Counted from the first letter of the stretch, positions 9,194 through 18,826 are shown. The stretch: 64,000 nucleotides of DNA from Algoriphagus sp. (GCF_013373065.1 NZ_JABXIN010000018.1:1-64000); one strand, 5' to 3'. Notes: a model not told the origin generated them from the sequence alone. Numbers and translations: made by a program.

Positions 9194-11086
9194 ATGAGCG
9201 ACCGATTACATACCCTGAGCGGTTATTTATATGAATACCAAAAAAGTGTAAGCCAACCGGAGGAATTTTGGGCTCGGATTGCAGATTCCTTTTTTTGGAG
9301 GAAAAGATGGTCTAAGGTCTTGGACTGGAATTTTGAAAAACCGGATGTCAAGTGGTTTGCAAACGGGAAATTAAATATTACTGAAAATATTTTCGAGCGG
9401 CAACTTTTTACCCATGCCGATCAACCTGCCATCATTTGGGAGCCCAATGAACCCGATGAAGCCACTCGTACACTGACCTATCGCGAACTGTATGAGGAAG
9501 TGTGTCGATTTGCCAATGTCCTGAAATCAAGAGGAATTCAAAAAGGTGACCGAGTCATTATTTACATGCCTATGGTGCCGGAAGCAGCCGTGGCCATGTT
9601 GGCTTGTGCTCGCATAGGGGCGATCCATTCAGTAGTTTTTGCGGGATTCAGTGCTTCCGCTTTGGCAGATCGAATTCAGGATTGCAAAGCCAAGGCAGTT
9701 CTAACATCAGATGGTAATTTCCGAGGGAATAAAAAGATCCCGGTCAAGGCAGTGGTTGATGAATCCTTGGAAAAAGCTTCTGTGGAAACAGTCATTGTTT
9801 ACAAGCGGACAGGCCAAGAAGTCAGTATGAAGGTTGGACGGGATTATTGGTGGCATGAATTGGTGGAAGGACAATCTTCCAAAAATCAAGCAGAGGTTAT
9901 GGACTCCGAAGACATGCTGTTTATTCTATATACTTCTGGCTCCACAGGCAAGCCGAAAGGGGTTGTTCATACTACAGGAGGCTACATGGTGTACACAAAG
10001 TATTCCTTTGAAAATGTTTTCCAATACTCTCCCGGGGACGTTTATTGGTGTACGGCAGATATTGGATGGATTACAGGCCACTCTTACATCGTGTATGGTC
10101 CCTTGCTTGCAGGAGCAACTACGGTAATGTTTGAAGGGGTGCCAACTTATCCAAATCCGGGTAGATTCTGGGAAATTGTAGAAAAACACAAAGTAAATCA
10201 GTTCTACACTGCGCCAACTGCTATCAGAGCTCTACAGGCTTTTGGAACCGAACCAGTTGAAGGGCATGATCTAAGCTCTTTAAAAGTATTGGGTTCTGTT
10301 GGTGAGCCCATCAACGAAGAGGCCTGGCATTGGTATCATACCCATATCGGCCATGGCAAATGCCCCATTGTAGATACCTGGTGGCAGACAGAAACAGGCG
10401 GTATCATGGTTTCCCCACTTGCTGGCATCACCCCAACCAAACCCGCCTATGCAACCCTTCCTTTGCCGGGAATTCAGCTTTGTATTGTGGATGCGGATGG
10501 AAAAGAATTGACAGGAAATGGAGTGGAAGGAAATCTGTGTATCAAATTCCCATGGCCATCCATGATTCGTACGACTTATGGAGATCATGAACGTTGTCAA
10601 AAAACCTATTTCTCTACCTATAAGGGGATGTATTTTACAGGAGATGGGGTGAAGCGGGATCACGACGGATACTATCGAATCTTGGGTCGAGTAGATGATG
10701 TGATCAATGTCTCCGGCCATCGAATGGGTACGGCAGAAGTGGAAAATGCCATCAACGAGCATCCGCTTGTCATTGAATCTGCGGTGGTAGGATATCCTCA
10801 TGAAGTCAAGGGCCAAGGAATTTATGCCTACGTGATTTGTGACATGAAAAATCGTACGGAGGAAAACTTGGTCAATGAAATCAAGGATACGGTTTCCAAA
10901 ATTATAGGCCCAATTGCCAAGCCGGATAAAATTCAGATTGTACCAGGATTACCGAAAACCCGATCTGGAAAGATCATGCGAAGAATCCTTCGAAAAGTAG
11001 CCGAAGGAATCACCGAAAACATGGGAGATACCAGTACTTTGCTCGATCCGGAAGTAGTCAATCAGATTATTCAGGGAAGGAAATAG
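9194..11086 (+). CDS. acs: Acetyl-CoA synthetase (AMP-forming)
   Basis: Activates acetate to acetyl-CoA through acetyl-AMP. The family motifs are all present: YTSGSTGKPKG (P-loop-like), WWQTETGG, GRVDDVINVSGHRMGTAE and the C-terminal PKTRSGKIMRR, in which Lys593 is the lysine that is acetylated in well-studied Acs proteins. It has 630 residues. It follows the symporter by 40 bases, which gives an import-and-activate unit for acetate scavenging. A terminator lies directly downstream. Confidence 0.97.
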   Translation: MSDRLHTLSGYLYEYQKSVSQPEEFWARIADSFFWRKRWSKVLDWNFEKPDVKWFANGKLNITENIFERQLFTHADQPAIIWEPNEPDEATRTLTYRELYEEVCRFANVLKSRGIQKGDRVIIYMPMVPEAAVAMLACARIGAIHSVVFAGFSASALADRIQDCKAKAVLTSDGNFRGNKKIPVKAVVDESLEKASVETVIVYKRTGQEVSMKVGRDYWWHELVEGQSSKNQAEVMDSEDMLFILYTSGSTGKPKGVVHTTGGYMVYTKYSFENVFQYSPGDVYWCTADIGWITGHSYIVYGPLLAGATTVMFEGVPTYPNPGRFWEIVEKHKVNQFYTAPTAIRALQAFGTEPVEGHDLSSLKVLGSVGEPINEEAWHWYHTHIGHGKCPIVDTWWQTETGGIMVSPLAGITPTKPAYATLPLPGIQLCIVDADGKELTGNGVEGNLCIKFPWPSMIRTTYGDHERCQKTYFSTYKGMYFTGDGVKRDHDGYYRILGRVDDVINVSGHRMGTAEVENAINEHPLVIESAVVGYPHEVKGQGIYAYVICDMKNRTEENLVNEIKDTVSKIIGPIAKPDKIQIVPGLPKTRSGKIMRRILRKVAEGITENMGDTSTLLDPEVVNQIIQGRK

Positions 11087-11092
11087 AACATT

Positions 11093-11119
11093 AAGGAGCT
11101 GGTTTTTGGCTCCTTTTTT
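11093..11119 (+). terminator. Intrinsic terminator after acs
   Basis: A perfect 7-pair stem (11093-11099 with 11109-11115), a 9-base loop and a T run follow the acs stop by 6 bases. The T run overlaps the stop codon of the small convergent gene on the other strand. Confidence 0.75.
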
Positions 11120-11291
11120 AGTCTTTGGGAGAGGAATCTTCCTCCTCTGCCTCAAGCTCAATGGAAGAAACAATCGAATCAGGTGAGTCCATTTCCTGCT
11201 TGTAAAAATTATGAACCCCAACCATAAAGGCCACAATCAAGGCCCATAGGAGCCTTCTAATTGGTCTGATGAATTGGGAAAATGATTTCAT
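11118..11291 (-). CDS. Small membrane protein, 57 residues, unknown function
   Basis: An ATG-initiated frame of 58 codons on the minus strand fills the gap between acs and the DUF294 gene. The product has a basic N-terminus (RPIRRLLW), one hydrophobic helix (about residues 14-27) and an acidic tail rich in Glu, Asp and Ser. This positive-inside, acidic-outside pattern, and the close fit to the gap, argue that it is a real gene. I do not recognise a family. Its stop falls within the acs terminator. Confidence 0.55.
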   Translation of the reverse strand: MKSFSQFIRPIRRLLWALIVAFMVGVHNFYKQEMDSPDSIVSSIELEAEEEDSSPKD

Positions 11292-11388
11292 TTAAATAAT
11301 TTGAAGAAGGTCAAGTACAAAAAGTTAACCAAATAAATTATTGCCAGTTTGGCAGAAAAAACCCCAAAATATCCTCTATCCTTTTCTA

Positions 11389-13323
11389 ATGAGTAATGTC
11401 ATTATCAATCGCGTGGCAGAGTTCCTTCGGAGACACCCTCCTTTTTCCTTTTTGGAAGAAGGGGACCTGTTGAGGATTGCCCAATCGGTTGAGATCAGTT
11501 ATTTGGCTAAAGGAGAAGTCCTTTTTCGGAAAGGAGAGCCCGCCAATCCTCATTTTTTTATTCTCAAGGAAGGACAAATTTTATTACAAGAAGAAGGACA
11601 AATCCGGGAATACTGTGATGTGGGTGACCTTTTTGGAGTATTGGCTTTGCTGGGAAAAAGACCCTATGTATTGGATGCATTGGCAGGTGAAAACTCCCTG
11701 ATTTATGCAGTACCTGTAGAGGAGTTTGAAAAGCTACTTGAGAAAAACCCCAAGGTTTCCCTGTATTTCGCTGCGGGATTTGCCGCAGGACAGGTGGTTT
11801 TTCGTACAGATTTAGGTCAGGGACAAAAGGCAAGGGAAGTTTTTGGCAGAAAAGAACAAGATCATTCCCTGTTGATTTTTTCTGGGCAAAGTACCATCCA
11901 AATTTCAAAAAATGTCCTCACTTGTAAGCCTTCTGATTCAGTTCAAGAAGCAGCCTATTGGATGGATCAACAACAAGTTAGCAGCATTGTGATCTGTGAT
12001 GAGTCTAAGTTTCCAATTGGCATTCTAACAGACAAGGATTTACGGAGTAAGGTTTTGGCCAAAGGTCTTTCAACAAGTTTACCGGTCTCGGAAATCATGT
12101 CCTCTCCTGTCATTACCAAAAAACCTGAGAGCGACTTTGCGGAGTTATACCTCAGTATGATCAAGAATCGACTGCATCATTTGGTATTGACTGAGGATGG
12201 GACCGACCAAAGTCCTGTTTGCGGGATTCTTTCAGACCATGATGTCCTCCTTTCCATGGGAAATTCCCCTGCTGTAATCATTCATGCCCTTATCAATGCG
12301 AGAAGTAATGAGGAGATGGGGCAAATCCGGGATCGGGCTGAAGAGATGCTTCGGTATTACTTAGAGAATGAGGTTGCTATGGATTTTGTGGCCGCTGTCA
12401 TGACTGAGATAAATGATGTGATTATTCAACGGGCGATTGAGGAAGGAAAGAAGTTGCTAATTCCCAAGTTTCCGGAGGTAGGATCCATTCCCTTTGCTTT
12501 CCTTTCCATGGGATCCGAAGGGAGAGAAGAGCAGTTGCTTCGAACAGATCAAGACAATGCCTTAGTTTATGGAGAGGTTCCCGAATCCCTGCAGGAGAAA
12601 GCCAGAGCCTATTTTCAGGAGTTGGGAACCTATGTGGTTGAAACGCTTCTAGCTTGCGGATTTGCCTCCTGTCCGGGAGAGATTATGGCTTCCAACTCGA
12701 AATGGGTATTGCCTATTTCTTCTTGGAAAGCCCAATTTTCCGAATGGATTCTTCATCCGAGCCCCGAGGCACTAATGAAATCTTCTATCTTTTTTGATTT
12801 TCGGGTAGTGGCAGGTACCCGATCTTTAGGGGATGAACTTACCAGTCATATTTTTGATGAAATCAAGAAGAAGCCTATTTTCCTCAATTTCTTAGCTCAA
12901 AATGCCCTGCAGAACCCACCACCTTTGGGCTTTTTTAGGAATTTTCTAGTCGAAAAATCGGGTGAACATCGGGATCAATTTGATATTAAGGCCCGGGCGA
13001 TGTTGCCTTTAACCGACCTTGCCCGCTTGCTGATTTTGTATCATGGGATCCCGGGAATTAACAATACTTTTAAACGTTTTGAGAAACTTTCTGAGCTAGA
13101 ACCAAACTATCGAGATTTGTTCATTCAAGCTGCAAAAGCCTATGAGATTTTGATGCGGATGCGAGCCTTGGAGGGCTTGCAAGAGCGGAACAGTGGGCGA
13201 TTTATAGCTCCCGAAAAATTGGGTAAAATCCAGCGCAATCTCCTGAAGAACTCTTTTTCTCCCATCCAGGAGCTTCAGGAAATTGTTCAGGTTCGTTTTC
13301 AATTGGATTACTTTCGATCATGA
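11389..13323 (+). CDS. cNMP-binding, CBS-pair and DUF294 nucleotidyltransferase-like signalling protein
   Basis: A 644-residue soluble protein with, in order: a cyclic-nucleotide-binding (CRP-type) domain at about 10-130, two CBS domains at about 165-300, a DUF294 nucleotidyltransferase-like domain with GSEGREEQ (from residue 375) and TDQD (386-389), the same layout as GlnD-type uridylyltransferase cores, and a helical C-terminal substrate-binding domain. The family commonly lies beside acetate symporter and acs genes, as here; its reaction has not been established as far as I know. The frame extends to a TTG at 11341; ATG 11389 is the family-like start. Its stop overlaps the next start (ATGA). 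Confidence 0.88.
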   Translation: MSNVIINRVAEFLRRHPPFSFLEEGDLLRIAQSVEISYLAKGEVLFRKGEPANPHFFILKEGQILLQEEGQIREYCDVGDLFGVLALLGKRPYVLDALAGENSLIYAVPVEEFEKLLEKNPKVSLYFAAGFAAGQVVFRTDLGQGQKAREVFGRKEQDHSLLIFSGQSTIQISKNVLTCKPSDSVQEAAYWMDQQQVSSIVICDESKFPIGILTDKDLRSKVLAKGLSTSLPVSEIMSSPVITKKPESDFAELYLSMIKNRLHHLVLTEDGTDQSPVCGILSDHDVLLSMGNSPAVIIHALINARSNEEMGQIRDRAEEMLRYYLENEVAMDFVAAVMTEINDVIIQRAIEEGKKLLIPKFPEVGSIPFAFLSMGSEGREEQLLRTDQDNALVYGEVPESLQEKARAYFQELGTYVVETLLACGFASCPGEIMASNSKWVLPISSWKAQFSEWILHPSPEALMKSSIFFDFRVVAGTRSLGDELTSHIFDEIKKKPIFLNFLAQNALQNPPPLGFFRNFLVEKSGEHRDQFDIKARAMLPLTDLARLLILYHGIPGINNTFKRFEKLSELEPNYRDLFIQAAKAYEILMRMRALEGLQERNSGRFIAPEKLGKIQRNLLKNSFSPIQELQEIVQVRFQLDYFRS

Positions 13324-13988
13324 GTTGGTGGCCCTTTCGATCCCAAACCAAGAAGCAGGATTTTGTGGAGGAATACCTTCGCCTGTTTGAAAAACCCATT
13401 CCGGGAATCCGAAGAATTTCCCAATTGGAATTTGTGGTTTTGGACACAGAGACGACGGGTTTGGATCCGAAGAATGATTTTGTGATTTCCTTTGGGGGAA
13501 TCAAAATTCAAGGACTAAAGATTCGGATCGAGACAGCGCAGGAATGGTATCCCGAGTCCCCAAAGGAAGCTACACATTCTGCTGAGATCCATGGATTGTT
13601 AGAGCGGGAAAATCAATTGAAGGCCGAAGAATTTTCTCAAAACTTATTGGCCTATTTTGGTTCTGCCATTTTAGTAGGTCATCACCTGAAATTTGACTTG
13701 GAAATGCTTCAAAAGCTTTGCCTTGACTTTGGCTTGAAGAATTTTTCCAATCGAACGATCGATACTTTGGAATTGGCGGTACGACTGGAGCATGGTCCGC
13801 ACGTGAATTGGCAGGGGATCCCCATGCGGGATTATAGTTTGGATGCCTTGTGTGATCGCTATCAAATTACACCTGACGATCGGCATACAGCAGGTGGGGA
13901 TGCGTTCTTGACCGCCCAGCTATTTTTAAAATTGCTGAAATTGGCGGAGCGAAAAGGCATTACCACCTATGAGCATCTTTTTCGGTAA
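13320..13988 (+). CDS. DnaQ-like 3'-5' exonuclease
   Basis: A 222-residue DEDDh exonuclease of the DNA polymerase III epsilon-like group. Exo I is LDTETTGLD (Asp42, Glu44), Exo II is VGHHLKFDLEML, and Exo III is RHTAGGDAFLTAQLF with the catalytic His and Asp. The N-terminal 35 residues precede the catalytic domain and are not recognised. Its ATG overlaps the stop of the cNMP/CBS/DUF294 gene, so translation is coupled and the two products probably act together. It is too small and in the wrong context to be the main replicative proofreader. Confidence 0.9.
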   Translation: MSWWPFRSQTKKQDFVEEYLRLFEKPIPGIRRISQLEFVVLDTETTGLDPKNDFVISFGGIKIQGLKIRIETAQEWYPESPKEATHSAEIHGLLERENQLKAEEFSQNLLAYFGSAILVGHHLKFDLEMLQKLCLDFGLKNFSNRTIDTLELAVRLEHGPHVNWQGIPMRDYSLDALCDRYQITPDDRHTAGGDAFLTAQLFLKLLKLAERKGITTYEHLFR

Positions 13989-15389
13989 TTATTTCCAGGT
14001 TATTCCAATTTCCCCGATGGCCTGCATGTAAATTACCAATTGAGAAGAGGTGGGATAAAAAGCCTCGGGATAGATTTTTAAATCATGGACTTCGATCCCT
14101 GCTAAAGGTGTTTGAAGCCCCAATCGGTCTGAAAAGGATGTTGAGGTTTCCTCCAATAATTCTGTTAAGGGGAAGACGGTTTCTTTTTCAATCCTCCGAA
14201 TGATTTTTCGCTTTTTCAAAGCGACAGCCCACTTCGCTTTTGTGTTATCACTGATCAATTTAAAATTGAGATTTCTTACCTGAAGTGTTTGGTTTTCCGG
14301 ATCGAATTCTGGTTTTCCTACCACAAAGAGTTCACCTTCGATCTCTTCTCCATTGGTTCTTGTAGCCTTAAAATCAGTTTGAATTTTCAATAAATCACCA
14401 AATCCCCCTGTCCGGAAATTCGATAATTCCATGACTGTTTTCCGATCAATTCGAACCAATTTATTTGCGAGAAAACTCTCCAGTTCCTGATCTATGGTTG
14501 CATAATCAATTCCCAATGGAAGTTTCGCTTGAAGGAGGTTCTCATCCGAGGAGTTTGGACTCAGATCAGGAAGGGGGAATGCACGGGAAGGGATGGCATC
14601 GGCTGGATGATTTTGAATCATGCCGGTTAAACCTAATCGCAGGCCTAGTTGATGGTCTTCCGTAAAATATTCCTCAAAGTTGACTTGCTCCGGTCGGATG
14701 GAAAAAGCAAGTGTTTGTCCTTCCCAATTTACCGAAAAGGGCTTTCCTACTTGTTCCCATAAGAGATTGACCCAAGGTTTTATAGGAAGCAACTCCTGAT
14801 CAGGTCCTAAATTTCGGGAAGCCCATTGATTGATTTGATTTTCCAAAGTTCCGGAGAGGTCCACACCCATTCCCAATACTTCGATTTTCATATCACCGCC
14901 AAGGTCTACAAGTTGAAAATCATCAAGGTAAAGCGACCAATTTTCTTTCACTTCAGGATTAATCAAAAAGGTTGGAGTGATTTGTCGGTCAATGGGGACT
15001 TTTTTTCGAAAGAGATTGCCAAGGCCACCTTGTTTCAAACCAAACTCCCCTTGAATTTCTAGCGGAATGTTTAGCTGGAGACGTTCATCATCCAAAGAAG
15101 TCCAAGTGATTTTTCCGGTTCTTCGGATTTCGAGATTACCTTCTAAGCTATTTCCCAATTCCATTTGATCTTCCTGAAGCAAGGTTTGAGGTACCTGAGA
15201 ATTGATCAATCGATCCAGGGTATTCCGTGGCATTTGAGTTGAAACATTTACTTCCGAACGTGCCGGTGGAATCGGGGTACTTGGCCCAGGATTGGTGATA
15301 TCCAAACTTTTGCAGGAATAAAACAAAAACAGGGAACTTATTAAGTAAAGCGTGTATTTTTGCAAAGGAGTTGCGTTTGAAGAATCCAT
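13989..15389 (-). CDS. DUF4403 lipoprotein
   Basis: A 466-residue predicted lipoprotein: an N-terminal hydrophobic stretch ends in FLFYSC, a plausible lipobox (Cys26). The rest is rich in beta strand and matches the DUF4403 family in feel, for example FSIRPEQVNF, a repeated beta-domain and a C-terminal QAIGEIGITW. Such proteins resemble lipid-binding tubular domains, but no function is established. It converges with the exonuclease gene: the two stop codons are directly adjacent. The gene stands alone. Confidence 0.75.
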   Translation of the reverse strand: MDSSNATPLQKYTLYLISSLFLFYSCKSLDITNPGPSTPIPPARSEVNVSTQMPRNTLDRLINSQVPQTLLQEDQMELGNSLEGNLEIRRTGKITWTSLDDERLQLNIPLEIQGEFGLKQGGLGNLFRKKVPIDRQITPTFLINPEVKENWSLYLDDFQLVDLGGDMKIEVLGMGVDLSGTLENQINQWASRNLGPDQELLPIKPWVNLLWEQVGKPFSVNWEGQTLAFSIRPEQVNFEEYFTEDHQLGLRLGLTGMIQNHPADAIPSRAFPLPDLSPNSSDENLLQAKLPLGIDYATIDQELESFLANKLVRIDRKTVMELSNFRTGGFGDLLKIQTDFKATRTNGEEIEGELFVVGKPEFDPENQTLQVRNLNFKLISDNTKAKWAVALKKRKIIRRIEKETVFPLTELLEETSTSFSDRLGLQTPLAGIEVHDLKIYPEAFYPTSSQLVIYMQAIGEIGITWK

Positions 15390-15442
15390 GAATGAGTTCT
15401 TGGCTAAATGATTTGCTTTGGCTCAAATTAAGATGATAACGA

Positions 15443-15778
15443 ATGAATTGGCAAAAACTGACCCAAGTTGAGCAATTGGAAGAAATAAAACGGCAAAGTT
15501 TTGATCGCCCCGTTTTACTTTTCAAGCATAGTACCCGCTGCTCGATTAGCAGTATGTCTCTAGACCGGCTTTCTCGGAATTGGCAGCCAAGCGATGAGGA
15601 AAAAGTAACCCCCTATTTTTTGGATCTGATTTCGTACCGCGACCTATCCAATCAAGTAGCGATGTTGTTTGGTATTCCCCATCAATCTCCCCAAGTAATC
15701 TTGGTAAAAAACGGCCAAGTAGTTTATGATAACAGCCATTTTGGGATTTCGTACCAAGAAATCATGAGTAAAATTTGA
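15443..15778 (+). CDS. ytxJ: Bacillithiol-system redox protein YtxJ (monothiol bacilliredoxin-like)
   Basis: A 111-residue thioredoxin-fold protein with the single-cysteine active site HSTRCSIS (about residues 30-37) and a conserved SPQVILVKNGQVVYDNSH cis-Pro region. YtxJ proteins are associated with bacillithiol and are expected to remove bacillithiol from mixed disulfides. This suggests that the organism makes bacillithiol; the bsh genes are not in the window. It is transcribed away from the DUF4403 gene. Confidence 0.85.
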   Translation: MNWQKLTQVEQLEEIKRQSFDRPVLLFKHSTRCSISSMSLDRLSRNWQPSDEEKVTPYFLDLISYRDLSNQVAMLFGIPHQSPQVILVKNGQVVYDNSHFGISYQEIMSKI

Positions 15779-15898
15779 GCTGAAAATCAAACTAAATATT
15801 TGCCACTTATCCTCTGATTTATCCTTTCTTATTTTTTAGGAAAACTGAATTAAACCTTCCGCTTTGGCAATGAGTCAAAGTATAGAACTTTGTATTCT

Positions 15899-18763
15899 AT
15901 GAAAAATTATTCAGTACTCTTTTTATTGGTTTTCAGCTTATTAGCAGCGCAACCTGTTTTAGCGCAACGAAACCAAAGCGGGGAACGTCCTGAGCGGAAA
16001 CTTACCGGTATCGTTCTGGATGGAACCATCAATAAACCCATGGTTGGTGCCAATGTCCAAATCAAGACTTTGGCAGATTCCTTACTTCGAGGCACCGTTA
16101 CGGACGGGCAAGGAAAATTTGAAATTGTACGTCAGGATATCCCCCAGGTGAAAATTGAAATCACCTTTATTGGATACCAAACGATTACAAAAATTCATAG
16201 CCTTCGTGACCCGAATGATTTGGGAACATTCGTTTTAAAAGAAGACACCAAAGAACTGGGAGAAGTACTCATCGAAGGTCAGGTGCCTGTTGGCGAGCAG
16301 CGAGGAGATACTACTTCCTTTAATGCGAACGCTTTCAAAACCATGGAAAATGCACAGGCGGAAGATTTGATCCGTAAAATGCCTGGCATTACCATGCAGG
16401 GAGGACAACTTCAAGCCCAGGGAGAAGCAGTTCAAAAAGTATTGGTTGACGGTCGGGAGTTTTTCGGTTCAGATCCAAGCATTGCGCTTCGAAACCTGCC
16501 TGCTGATGCCATTGAGCGAGTGGAGGTGTTGGATCAGCGCTCGGATCAAAGCCGCTTGACAGGATTTGACGACGGGAACTATACCAAAACCATCAATATC
16601 ATCCTCCGAGAGGATCGGAAAAATGGACAATTTGGAAGGGTTTATGCCGGATATGGCACGGATGATCGCTATTCTGCAGGTGGAAGTTTGAACTTCTTTA
16701 GCGGAGATCGTCGCTTCTCGATTTTGGGATTGTCCAACAATGTCAATCAACAAAACTTTTCTTCTCAGGATTTGGCCGGCGTGACGGCGAATTCTTCCGG
16801 AAGGGGAAGAGGAGGATTCCGTGGAGGAGGAGGTCGCTGGGGAGGCGGTAACAACAACTTCTTTGTTGGAAATGATATCGGAATTATTCAGACCAATGCG
16901 ATTGGCCTCAATTACAGTGACAAATGGGGTAAAAAGGTCAATGTGACCGGAAGTTATTTCTTCAATAACACCAACAACACACTTCAGCAAATCACCAATG
17001 AGGAGCGGATTATTTCTGAGACTCAGAGCCAGTTTTATCAGGAAAACCTGATCAATAGTGTCGATAACTACAATCATCGAGCGAATGCACGGATTGAAGC
17101 AGATTTGAACGAGAAGAACAGTATTATCATCACGCCAAGTATTTCATTCCAGACCAACCAAACGTTCAGTGACCGGGATGCCTTGACTTTAGGAAATGCT
17201 GGTGATTCCTTGTCTGCTCTTCGATCAATTTCCGATGCAGAAACCAAGGCGTTCAACGTGTCAAATAATATTACCTATCGCTATAAATTCGATAAGCCAA
17301 GAAGAACGCTTTCAACTGATGTTTCTACTACTTGGAACAATCGTGATCAATTATCCGATTTGACAGCTGCCAGCAGGGATTATAACAGAAACTTGTTAGA
17401 TACCACAATTCAGCGGACTGATGCGCTAAATGATGGTTTTAATTACCGCGTTAATGTGACCTTGACAGAGCCTTTGGGTGAAAAAGCCATGGGTACCTTT
17501 GGCTATCAAATTGCCAATAACAAAACCATAGCCGATCAAAAAACTCGAGTTTTCAATGATGAAAATTTGCCGGTGTTGGATACTGCATTGAGTAATGAGT
17601 TTAATAACAAGTTCATCACGCAACGGCTTCGAAGTGGTTATGCCTATAATAACAATGGCTACAGCATCAACTTAAACTTGGACTACCAGTTTGCAAGACT
17701 GGACAATGAGGCCTTCTTCCCTACAGAGGGAGTCTTCAAACGGGATTTCAATAATATTCTCCCAAGTGCCAATATTAATTTCCGGAATCGGGAAACAGGA
17801 TTTTCCTGGAGAATCCGCTATCGTACGGATACCGATGAGCCTAGCGTGAGTGAACTTCAGAATGTGATTAATAACCAAAACCCATTGAACTTACGGGTAG
17901 GTAATCCAAATCTTGGGCAGAGTTATAATCACAATATTTTCGCAAACATCGCCAAGGTCAATCTGGAGAAGTCCAAGACTTTCTTCACCTTCATCAATTA
18001 TTCTGCAACCAGCAACTTCATCGGGAATAGCACCTTTGTTGCTACGCAGGATACGTTGATCAATGGGGAAGTATTGCTTCGTCCAGGGGGACAAATTTCC
18101 CAGCCAGTAAACTTGGATGGAAACTGGCGAGTTCGGGCTTTTGCCACTTATGGGATGCCAATTCCGAAACTCAAGTTGCAATTCAATACGAATACACGTT
18201 TGGGCTTCAACCGGACACCGGGTCTGATCAATGGTGAGAAAAATATCAATGACAATATTGATATCAGCCAAGGAATTACCCTCAGTTCCAACATTAGCAA
18301 GAATGTGGATTTCTCAGTGAGTACCACAGGTACTTACACCATTGTCAACTCCAGTTTGCAGGGTAATCTGGATCAAAACTATTACATCCAAGAATCCAAT
18401 ATCCGCTTGTATTTCTCTCCGAACAATGGAAAGCTCTTTGTCGGAAACAATATCAACAACATGTTGTACAGCGGCCTTTCCGAAGGATTTGATCAGTCGG
18501 TTTGGCTTTGGAATATCGAAGGAGGATTCCGATTTGCAAAGAACAATAAAGCAGAGTTGAAGGTCGTGATCTTCGATTTGCTAAATCAGAATAACAGCAT
18601 CAGCCGAACGATTTCCGATGTGGCGATCACGGACGTGTTTACGAATGTCTTGACACGCTATGGAATGCTGACCTTTACCTACATCATTGGCAATTTTAAA
18701 GAGCCTGAGCCAGATGATAGCCCTTGGCGAAGAATGCGTCCGGGTGGAGGAAGAACTTGGTAA
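15899..18763 (+). CDS. TonB-dependent receptor-like outer membrane beta-barrel protein
   Basis: A 954-residue outer-membrane protein. A signal peptide ends at ...AAQPVLAQ, a carboxypeptidase-regulatory-like domain follows (about 35-115; KLTGIVLDGTINKPMVGANV), then a plug domain with VLVDGREFFGSDPS, and a long barrel of OMP_b-brl_3 type. A Gly/Arg-rich stretch at about residues 299-318 (SSGRGRGGFRGGGGRWGGG) and a basic C-terminus (RRMRPGGGRTW) are distinctive. No SusD partner is next to it, and the substrate is unknown. The frame begins at TTG 15890; the ATG at 15899 is the start that gives a clean signal peptide. Confidence 0.88.
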   Translation: MKNYSVLFLLVFSLLAAQPVLAQRNQSGERPERKLTGIVLDGTINKPMVGANVQIKTLADSLLRGTVTDGQGKFEIVRQDIPQVKIEITFIGYQTITKIHSLRDPNDLGTFVLKEDTKELGEVLIEGQVPVGEQRGDTTSFNANAFKTMENAQAEDLIRKMPGITMQGGQLQAQGEAVQKVLVDGREFFGSDPSIALRNLPADAIERVEVLDQRSDQSRLTGFDDGNYTKTINIILREDRKNGQFGRVYAGYGTDDRYSAGGSLNFFSGDRRFSILGLSNNVNQQNFSSQDLAGVTANSSGRGRGGFRGGGGRWGGGNNNFFVGNDIGIIQTNAIGLNYSDKWGKKVNVTGSYFFNNTNNTLQQITNEERIISETQSQFYQENLINSVDNYNHRANARIEADLNEKNSIIITPSISFQTNQTFSDRDALTLGNAGDSLSALRSISDAETKAFNVSNNITYRYKFDKPRRTLSTDVSTTWNNRDQLSDLTAASRDYNRNLLDTTIQRTDALNDGFNYRVNVTLTEPLGEKAMGTFGYQIANNKTIADQKTRVFNDENLPVLDTALSNEFNNKFITQRLRSGYAYNNNGYSINLNLDYQFARLDNEAFFPTEGVFKRDFNNILPSANINFRNRETGFSWRIRYRTDTDEPSVSELQNVINNQNPLNLRVGNPNLGQSYNHNIFANIAKVNLEKSKTFFTFINYSATSNFIGNSTFVATQDTLINGEVLLRPGGQISQPVNLDGNWRVRAFATYGMPIPKLKLQFNTNTRLGFNRTPGLINGEKNINDNIDISQGITLSSNISKNVDFSVSTTGTYTIVNSSLQGNLDQNYYIQESNIRLYFSPNNGKLFVGNNINNMLYSGLSEGFDQSVWLWNIEGGFRFAKNNKAELKVVIFDLLNQNNSISRTISDVAITDVFTNVLTRYGMLTFTYIIGNFKEPEPDDSPWRRMRPGGGRTW

Positions 18764-18788
18764 GGAGACATAGAATCTACAAAATTGG

Positions 18789-18826
18789 AATAGCTCAGGT
18801 CGAAAGATCTGAGCTATTTTCTTTTT
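18789..18826 (+). terminator. Intrinsic terminator after the outer-membrane receptor gene
   Basis: A 10-pair perfect stem (18789-18798 with 18809-18818), extended by three inner pairs to a GAAA tetraloop, is followed by TTTTCTTTTTC. It ends the receptor transcript before pheS. Confidence 0.85.

Noticed and set aside
10280..10816. 178-codon frame opposite acs
   Set aside because: Antisense to conserved Acs motifs; no independent support.
16469..17077. 202-codon frame opposite the outer-membrane receptor
   Set aside because: Antisense shadow with Ser/Ile-rich, non-protein-like sequence.
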